NCBI GenBank assembly: GCA_964030475.1 | Contig: CAXIPT010000033.1 | Span: 62,001-126,000, forward strand | Length of the DNA: 64,000 nucleotides | Source: Tethya wilhelma | Taxonomy: Eukaryota; Porifera; Demospongiae; Tethyida; Tethyidae | Reading direction: 5' to 3' | Part shown: positions 57,225 to 64,000 of the stretch, piece by piece | How positions within the stretch are numbered: the stretch's first letter is position 1 | Layout of the letters: each line of letters starts with the position of its first letter | Notes under the pieces: generated by a model | Databases searched by the model: none | Seen by the model: only the letters and a program-made list of their open reading frames with translations | What the model was told of the DNA's origin: nothing | Translations under genes and position numbers: made by a program

Positions 57225-58376
57225 TTATGCCCTCTCCATTACTTGTGCAATATCAACTCGATCCTTTGTCCCCAATCCTCCAGCTATCATAATGTCTCCA
57301 TTAGGTAGAACTGTACAGGCAGACGTGTATCGTCCCTTTGGCATATCAGCAACCTCAATCCACTTTGAGGTACTAGGTTGATAGAGGTACAATGATGAGC
57401 TGTAACCCTCACCACCCATTGTTAGTAGAGTTCCCCGGAAGGCTAAGGTAGTTGAGTGAGTCAATGGAATATCGGGCAAAAAGTTCCATCTTGACAATGA
57501 GGATAAACAGTTTGCACCAGCTGACTGTGGTATGGCTTCCAAGACGATATTTTGAACACAGACACTCATTACTGACTTGCTCATGATCATTTCACTACCA
57601 GTCAAGCCACCACTCACATACCAATTCTGTCCAATCACTATTGATGACATCTCAGCCATTGCTTGTGGAAGTGGAGAAACATTGTACCATTGTTTGGACG
57701 ATATACATTCATGACCTCAACTCTTGAAAGAGGACCTTGTTCATCGTAACCACCAGCTACTAGTAGCCACTGGTTGTATGTGGCAACTGCTGGAGAGTTA
57801 CAAGCAGTGTTCATTGGTGGCAGGGAGAAGCTCCACATGTGTGAGTTGTCCTCCCATACCCCCAGCTTGTTAGTCCTCTTCCTTGTTCTTACATCATAGC
57901 CCGGCTCCAACAGCCACCAGTTGAGCGTCGTTGATGACAGCCAATCTAAAGAACCTATACTCATACTGTGGGAGTTGGCTCCAGGAATCACTACGAGGGC
58001 TGTATACACAAACAGTTTGTTGATCATTGTATGATGGTGCAATTCCTCCTCCAAAGTAGACATCTTCTTTGATCACCACAGCACTTGGACCACCCCATAT
58101 TTCAAATGGCACATCTCTGCCCTGCCTCCATTTCAACTTAAGAGGAAGTTCGGGTTCTGATAAAGGTGTCTGTGGATGAATATATGCATGCACAAACACA
58201 TAATAATTAGACTATGCATAACTAAATGCTTAATGTGAGATAACTAGTAATTGAGTTTATGAGGAATAATAATATCATGTCCCTACCGGAACAGTTTCTT
58301 CTCCACTCTTTGTGGTAGCACTGTCTTCAGGTAGACTGACTGCAGTAGCAGTTGAGCATGAGGAGTTCACAGACAT
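57225..58376 (-). CDS. Kelch-repeat beta-propeller protein, two frameshifts
   Basis: Exon 1 (58,287-58,376) starts at the ATG of MSVNSSCSTATAVSLPED and ends CCG|GTAGGG; exon 2 (58,169 to 57,225) starts CACAG|ACACC, giving an in-phase join across a 117-nt intron. Six Kelch motifs follow, enough for a full propeller: 'GGPSAVVIKEDVYFGGG', 'FRLAVINDAQLVAVG', 'NSPAVATYNQWLLVAGGYDE', 'MSSIVIGQNWYVSGG', 'STTLAFRGTLLTMGGE' and 'YTSACTVLPNGDIMIAGG'. The reading frame changes by one base near 57,900 and again near 57,690-57,705, both inside conserved propeller text. No BTB or other partner domain is present. The gene is either a recent pseudogene or carries sequence errors. Role probably a protein-binding scaffold. 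Confidence 0.8.
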
Positions 58377-59494
58377 ATTGTTCGCTCTATGTTTGGAGTG
58401 TCATAGTCAGTGTGTGGACTGTACAAGACACGCCCTCGGTCCCTTTTACTCTCTCATGTGACGTCATTATTTTGAGTGGCTATATAGTTTGTACAATGGC
58501 CCCGCCCACTGGTATGTAAGGGAAATTCCCATTGACATTAATTTTATCACGCGGGAAATAAATGGCGGGAAAGAGAAGTTCTATGCAAAAGCAAAAGAGA
58601 AGAAGGTTGTTCTACAATGCCGTACGTAGTCAGTAGTCATGGAGAGATTGTAAACCTGTGGTCATATTTTATCTGAAAAACAGCTGTGAATGACACTATA
58701 GATGTAAGTTGATTCAATGATTGTTCTTTTCACTGTGTGTCAGTCATTCATAGACCAGACTCTATTATGATGTGTCTAGCAAGACCTGTATCAGACTGTG
58801 TTACTACTACAGCTATAGTATTGTGTGGTGGCACAGTGTTTCAAAGCACTAGACTAGTATATGGAGTTGTTCTGTGACTGTGTGAGCTGGTGATGATGTA
58901 TCATGCCTGGTGTACAGTACTTAGTGATTCTGGATGATTGATTAACACAAAATGTTACAAGCTAATAGTATCTTTCAAATCAGTTTATGCATGGTTTAGT
59001 TAGTGGATTAACTCAGTGTTTATATAGTCATGGTGTTTACAAGGTAGCCACAAATTCTTGAAAAATGCAAACCATGAATGCGTATACAATAATTGTAAAC
59101 ACTACAATATGTTGCATATCTTGTGTGGGACCTCTGGCTGGACTATTATACTATAAAATCTTTGTATAGAGTTTTGTATATAACCATTCACTGTAGCATA
59201 GTTCCATGCTTAGCCCCTTGATTTCTTCTGTGTTTAATCTTTAGCAGTGCAACTCTCTCTCTCTCTCAGTCATGGTATATATGGTATTGTGACAGAATCT
59301 TCTTGATAATACAAGTTGATCACGTGATTGACTTTTAAATTTGTTCACTTCCTTTCTAGTAACTGCATGATAAATTATAGTTATTTATAGAAAACTAAAA
59401 AGTAAAATAGTGTTGACTGCATGGTAGTTGCATTTTTTCACACAAAATAAGAACAATAATAAAGACAACAAAATAATATGGTATGCTAACTTAC
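58377..59494. other. Upstream region of the Kelch gene, no other gene confirmed
   Basis: A plus-strand ATG at about 58,563 opens MAGKRSSMQKQKRRRLFYNA, followed by a plausible donor (GCC|GTACGT). It could be a first exon of a divergent plus-strand gene, but no second exon was found. The rest has no recognisable coding content. Confidence 0.35.
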
Positions 59495-60900
59495 CATAGA
59501 AGTGAGCCTTTTCAAGCCAGTAGCCTTTTCAAGAAGCTCTAATTCTTTATTTCGGAGTTTGAGTTTAGCTCGCAAAATGCTAATTTTTTCCATCAATTTT
59601 GATACTTTCGTCTGGAGTTGTGGTACTTCTTTTGAAACCTCCTCAAATTTCTCACATGTGACTGCTTCTGACTCCTTTGCTTGCTGCAATTCTTTCACTT
59701 TCACTGAGAGTTTTTTTTTTTTTTTTTCCACTCTCTATGAGCTTTAATGTGGCATTACCTCTGGGTGGAGTGACTGCAACACAAAATGGCTGTTGCAAAC
59801 CTGAACCATACAAAGTAAAACAATTAACATGCACCAACAATAATTGTTATTAACAAAATATTAATTGCAGGAAACAATAAAAGTTCATAATACCATATTT
59901 CTCAGCCAGACTATCAACAAGGCCTTTCATTCCAATATTGACAAGGGCTGAAAACTGCATGCATGTTTGTTCCTAGTAGGCTTCTCTAGTTGTTCCCATT
60001 TGATCAGCATTTCCAATCGACACTTCTCCACTGTCCGATAGTCTTCACGTATGGCTAAGAGTTTGTACGTAGGTATGTTTAGCTGAACACCTAGCTCAAA
60101 CCATGCAATGACTTTTTCCAGCCCCACTTGAAGGTCTGCTAACTTAACAATTTCATCACCACCTGCACTATAATTATGATTAACAGAATCTTGTTTGGCA
60201 CTATAAAAGCACAAAATTAATTGAAACTCACCACTATTTGTAGCTTGGTTTATGAACATGGAGGCACTGAAATCAAACAGCTTGCTACCTTCCCAGCTCT
60301 CAGCAATGGTGGCATAATTGACAAGGTTTAATTGACGTATTTCTGGAGAGGTCTTCAAGTTTGGAGACACCAGGTAAACCTCTGCACCAACGGTGACTAC
60401 TATCATTTCCATAGAATTAGGCTGTGTGCTGTTGGTGAGCTCAGTTTCAATGATGCTGGCAATTGCTGATGAAAGTTCTCTCTGTACAGCCTCTTTATCA
60501 GTGAAGAAACGTTTTAAAAGTTGTTTCGATTGGAAGTTTGCCAAGAATTAACAGAGGCACTTGCTCATAGTAAAATTTGTCAACAGAATAGACTCCATGC
60601 TTGCTTGCTACAGGAGACACTGCTTGTTGTTGCTTGTTGTAAAATGGTTGAGACTTTGACAGAGATGCGTCCAGCTATCAACATTGGCTCTCCACTAACT
60701 ACTTCAATCTCAGCTGGAGATCCTTCGATGGTAATGGGAGTCCTCGGAGAAAGAAGTCACTGTAGTAGGAGGAGTGAATATCGAACTCATTACCACAGCT
60801 AGGCTGCAGCTGCTGTTGTATAGCTAAGTAATCCAGAGACATTATTGGGTAGCTCTGTATGACAGCAAATTCACTAGAGTCGACACTTACTAGTCTGAGA
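59495..60900 (-). CDS. Death-domain and coiled-coil protein, several frameshifts
   Basis: Three exons fit: 60,232-60,900, 59,894-60,167 and 59,495-59,800, with donors GTG|GTGAGT, TATG|GTATTA, ATG|GTAAGT and acceptors TTTTTAG, ATTATAG, TTCAG. Exon 1 carries an N-terminal region beginning 'LRLVSVDSSEFAVIQSYPIM' and 'QRELSSAIASIIE'; exon 2 a death domain ('KVIAWFELGVQLNIPTYKLL', 'CRLEMLIKWEQLEKPTRN', then 'FSALVNIGMKGLVDSLAEKY' in a shifted frame); exon 3 a coiled coil ('VKELQQAKESEAVTCEKFEE'). The frame changes at about 60,745, 60,530 and 59,965, and at an A-run (59,711-59,728 on plus). The 3' end continues beyond the last donor. Death-domain adaptors act in cytoplasmic assemblies, and this one may be non-functional. 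Start not determined. Confidence 0.62.
59711..59728. repeat. Homopolymer run inside a coding exon
   Basis: A run of about 18 T on the plus strand (A on the coding strand) codes for the poly-Lys between the death-domain exon end and the coiled coil. The frame upstream ('ATLKLIESG') and downstream ('LSVKVKELQQ') differ, so the run length sets the frame. Slippage or sequencing error is likely. Confidence 0.85.
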
Positions 60901-62599
60901 CTAAAAAGCAAACAAAGTAAGAGTTAGCTAACAGTGCAGTGCCACTATATACAAACATAGTCTAGATACACCCCCTCTTACTACCTCATGACATCATCAG
61001 CAATATTCATTTGTCATTGTTAATGGAATCAAGACCTTATTCATAGGTCAGGGAATTAAGTATCGTGCTACTTAGTAACCAAGTTTTAACGCTTAGCTAT
61101 TCCTGTAGTCACTCTCTATACCACTGCACATATTCCTCTCCTCTATAGACATGGCATAATTATTATTGAGTAATGCACTGACTTTTGCCCAACCATAGTG
61201 ATACTCTCCAAACTCATCATCCAACCTAATGAGAGTCATCCCTGTGGTATTCTAGATCTGTTCGTCCATGTACAATGATAGCTTAATTTGCAAACTTCAT
61301 TAAGAATTCAAAGAGATTTGATGCGTATACTTCTCCCTACCAGTGAGATAGGTGTACAAGCCACTGAGATCTCTTCTCTCTACATGGTCCAACCATGTAA
61401 CCATTGTAACCGTGTAATTGTTTCGAACGAATTATAGAGTAAAACGAAAGTTATCTGGTGTTCTTGTTGAGTATGAATACAGATAGCTGTAGTTTTGTTT
61501 CCACATGTGCACCTACCTTTTTTCTCTATTTTTAACTTTGTACATTGTGTGTTTACTCCCATTAATTTTAGGGGTGCAGCGAAGAAAATGTAGCTAGATT
61601 ACGAAAATCACTCGTGCCTTGGCCTCAGACTTCTTGGACAGTCACAGATGGCTTCGAGTTAGAGCTCATGCAGTTACACTTAGCATCGTTTGTACAGACG
61701 GAGAACAGAAAGAGCGCTCTTCAAAGACGACCAGAGAGGATGTGGCAAGGGCATGGCAACTCACACTATATGGGTCAAAATTAAGTCACCTCAGAGAGGG
61801 TTGGCAGTGATCAAGAGACTCTACTTGATGAATCAAATGGTAAATCTGGCGACTGATAAAGCCGATGAAGCATAAAAAAAGAGGACAATTGTGTTGCTAC
61901 TGGAACTAAAGGGATTATATTTGCTTTAATTTGAAATTTTGTGAGTCTCAAAAATCAGGAATTAATAAAGAAAATAAAAGAAAATTAGCAGGAATAATGT
62001 GGTTATTTCAAGGAAGTGCTAAATGAAATAATGCTCAAATTTTTTAGCACATTAACCTCAAGCCTACACTCATTTGCACTTAAGAGTGTCATAGTTTAGA
62101 CAAACATACATGTACTACACACAAAATTGACTCACTGAAAGTTTGATCATGCAATGCTATATAATTTCTAACGGTTGTTATAACTCATATTCTGCACTTC
62201 AAAGCAGCATTCAGTCAATTTGGCCATGGAGAAAGATCAATCATGAGTTTATCGCTATTATAGCTAGCCCGTTGTTTTACTGAGACAGCCTTTAGTTACC
62301 TTACAACTAGTACAGTTTTGACTACAAATTAATCTGGGCTCCTGTGTCTAGACAGAAAATACCATGACATCTATATTGTCAGCATCCTACTGACCTAGCT
62401 GGTTTGTAGTTCGGATCGATGGTGATAGATGTGCATCCCCAATTTGGACTTAATATTACGCATATGCATGCGTGCCTAGTTCAGTGCTACATATATATAC
62501 AAACAGAGCAAAACCACCAGAGTACCAGTTGAAATTTAATTGAATTTTAATGTTATTCTTCTACCTTCATCACATCATGCACTATTCCTGACTAACAGG
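60901..62599. other. Stretch with no confirmed gene
   Basis: Between the death-domain gene and the right-hand element. An open frame at 61,619-61,810 (plus) has balanced composition but no known domain. Promoter or 5' exons of the death-domain gene may lie at 60,900-61,600. Confidence 0.4.
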
Positions 62600-62919
62600 A
62601 TCCAGATAAGATCTGGAAAAATTTTTTTCCAGATTCTGAAATTTCAAAGAGTTTAAAAAGCTTAGATCTAAGCCACTTGATTAGGCCTAAGCTGGTCTAA
62701 GCTTAGATCTAAGTTTCATGATTAGGCCTAAGCAGGTCTAAGCCTAGGCCTAAGCTTCAATGATTAGGTCTAAGCTTAGACTTAAGCTTCATGATTAGGT
62801 CTAAGCTTAGGCCTAAGCTCGAGTGATTATAGGTCTAATCAAAGAGGCTTAGATCTAAGCCTTGAAAGTGTTCGAAAACTCAGAATCCGGGAAAAAAAAT
62901 TTCCGGATCTTATCTGGAT
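62600..62919. mobile_element. TIR element with internal minisatellite
   Basis: The 41-bp ends, ATCCAGATAAGATCTGGAAA through CCAGATTCTGA and the reverse at TCAGAATCCGG through CTTATCTGGAT, are inverted with a few changes; CCAGATAAGATC starts both. The interior (62,687-62,835) is a minisatellite. Total 320 bp, no gene. Confidence 0.85.
62687..62840. repeat. Minisatellite of GATTAGGYCTAAGC units
   Basis: About five units of 31-42 bp, each opening GATTAGGCCTAAGC or GATTAGGTCTAAGC and closing TAAGCTTCAT-like. AAGCTTAG and TTAGGCCTAA within the units are themselves palindromic, so the block can fold extensively. The unit length and sequence vary, unlike a CRISPR array. Confidence 0.85.
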
Positions 62920-63461
62920 TATGTTGACTTTGCAATGTCAGTTACAGTAACTTATGGTTTGTCTCTTATTAAATCATTTTGCAATTATTGTGTAAACTTT
63001 GCAATAATTAATCCCTATATTACTAATAGATGTCTACTCTTCATTTGATACTCATTAACACCATTGCCATGCTCAGTCCACAACAAAGTACTCTTGCTAA
63101 AAGTATCTGTCGTCACACTTGACACTTGATTTCTAATTAATATCATGACTTAGCAGCCACAATTGCAATAGAGTAAAGTATCTTTATCAAGGAAGTGTCA
63201 GCTTGTTAGATATCAGCAGGAATGAATTGACTTCTGCTAGTGTAAATTGGCACCTATTGTCTGAACTGCATGTAGGTTGCTTTATAGCAAATAGCTCAAT
63301 TGCTCACTTTGTGTAGAGATTCTGTTTTATTACTCTATAGTATAGCTTTATATCCTCTTGGGTCACCATTAAAGTATAGTGACTTACTGTTGCTATTTAA
63401 GGAATTAAAGCTTGCAAGAGAATCATATCTGTATCTGTTTGAAAGATTCTTAGCTCAAACT
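62920..63461. promoter_or_regulatory. Upstream region of the NOTUM/PAE-like gene
   Basis: AT-rich 5' flank; no specific promoter element is recognised. The segment is included because it must contain the promoter or 5' exon of the secreted hydrolase gene. Confidence 0.35.
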
Positions 63462-64000
63462 ATGTTTCTGACTTTGCTGCTGTTTTCTCTTTTCAGTGCT
63501 TCAGCCATTGCTCCTACCAATTGCCTGCTGCAATGGTACAATATCACTAGTGCTGCTGAACGTGGTGCTCTCTGCAACGATTTCTCCACTGCTGGCTACT
63601 TTATTCAAAAGAGCCCAACCCCGAACTCTTCTCAGTGGGTCATCTACTTGGAGAGTGGAGGAGGGTGTTCTGATGAAAAGTCCTGTAATGAACGCTTCAT
63701 TCGACAGAGCATACGTGATGAGTACTCAACTACTGTCAATGGATCTAAGAGGGTGGATGTGCAGAGAGCTTGGGAGGACTATGAGGAGCAACCTTTGGAA
63801 GTGATATCTAGGCTGATGACTTCACTGTGGCGAGTGTCTGGCCCATTTCGATCTCAAGATGGATCGTGGGCTGTGCAGGGACAGAGTATACTCTCCTCTG
63901 ATCCCGACGAGAATCCATATTTCCATGACTACCATCATGTTCTAGTACCTTACTGCAGCAGTGATCTGTGGATTAAGAACAGCAAGAACTACATCAATGC
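63462..64000 (+). CDS. NOTUM/pectinacetylesterase-like secreted hydrolase, 5' part
   Basis: The ATG at 63,462 opens the signal peptide MFLTLLLFSLFSASAIAPT; the frame stays open to the window edge (179 codons). 'QWVIYLESGGGCSDEKSCNE' with 'RF' matches the LEGGGWC-type oxyanion-hole region of the PAE/NOTUM family (here G-G-G-C rather than G-G-W-C). 'NPYFHDYHHVLVPYCSSDLW' matches the conserved 'NP.F..WN.V.VPYCSGD.W' block. The catalytic Ser (GxSAGG) would follow beyond the edge. NOTUM removes palmitoleate from Wnt; other members deacetylate glycans, and the substrate here is not known. The frame at 63,496-63,804 in another phase is spurious. No frameshift is seen, unlike in the neighbouring genes. 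Confidence 0.85.
   Translation, partial: MFLTLLLFSLFSASAIAPTNCLLQWYNITSAAERGALCNDFSTAGYFIQKSPTPNSSQWVIYLESGGGCSDEKSCNERFIRQSIRDEYSTTVNGSKRVDVQRAWEDYEEQPLEVISRLMTSLWRVSGPFRSQDGSWAVQGQSILSSDPDENPYFHDYHHVLVPYCSSDLWIKNSKNYIN

Noticed and set aside
62687..62840. CRISPR-like repeat block
   Set aside because: Units are contiguous and variable in length with no unique spacers, in a eukaryotic setting; it is a minisatellite.
63496..63804. 102-codon open frame on plus
   Set aside because: It overlaps the NOTUM/PAE-like frame in another phase and has no domain; the frame from 63,462 has a signal peptide and conserved blocks.
1..64000. tRNA, rRNA or bacterial operon features
   Set aside because: I looked for cloverleaf box motifs and ribosomal sequence by eye and saw none; the gene structure is eukaryotic. 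A tRNA scan could still find something I missed.

Overview
The window is eukaryotic nuclear DNA, AT-rich, with short multi-exon genes separated by dense repeats. The gene content fits a sponge (probably a demosponge; Amphimedon-like by gene families): multi-SRCR receptor exons with phase-1 introns, death-domain proteins with introns of about 60-90 nt, a sponge-type Kelch beta-propeller protein, a multipass membrane protein with a Cys-rich ectodomain, and a NOTUM/pectinacetylesterase-like secreted hydrolase. The species assignment is inference. Nothing looks prokaryotic.

Layout. From 3.3 to 31.2 kb the minus strand carries ten half-domain exons of a multi-SRCR gene: five N-terminal halves and five C-terminal halves, nearly all joined by phase-1 introns. 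Two blocks (3.3-4.9 kb and 8.9-11.7 kb) are copies of one another, so the gene grew by tandem duplication of a four-exon, two-domain unit. Its introns are filled with terminal-inverted-repeat (TIR) elements, two large foldback elements, a perfect 1,527-bp tandem duplication (18,128-21,181) and a decayed Ty3/gypsy element (22.8-26.3 kb, minus). From 33.3 to 38.1 kb lie a broken zinc-finger coding fragment, a TIR element and a decayed DIRS-like tyrosine-recombinase retroelement (plus) with a tandemly duplicated reverse-transcriptase segment.

From 39.4 to 44.9 kb there are two related minus-strand genes for membrane proteins. The intact one (43.1-44.9 kb) couples an N-terminal death domain to two membrane segments flanking a glycosylated ectodomain. 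The other (39.4-40.4 kb) is broken by frameshifts. A gag fragment of a second gypsy element lies at 46.2-47.1 kb, and a multipass membrane protein gene with one frameshift at 47.5-49.3 kb (plus). The 49.3-57 kb stretch is nearly all short TIR elements and palindromes. The right end has a six-motif Kelch gene (57.2-58.4 kb, minus), a death-domain plus coiled-coil gene (59.5-60.9 kb, minus) and the 5' end of a secreted NOTUM/PAE-like gene (63,462 to the edge, plus).

How it fits together: the intact genes suggest a surface-recognition and signalling neighbourhood (SRCR receptor, death-domain membrane protein, multipass receptor-like protein, Kelch and death-domain adaptors), but any functional link is inference from adjacency. 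A recurring feature is single-base frameshifts inside otherwise conserved exons in several genes. These are either real decay of duplicates or residual indel errors in the assembly. The richest unusual material is the repeat landscape: a TIR family whose ends are themselves hairpins, TTAA-flanked elements with foldbacks nested inside, a pogo/Tigger-type element, and several long perfect palindromes.
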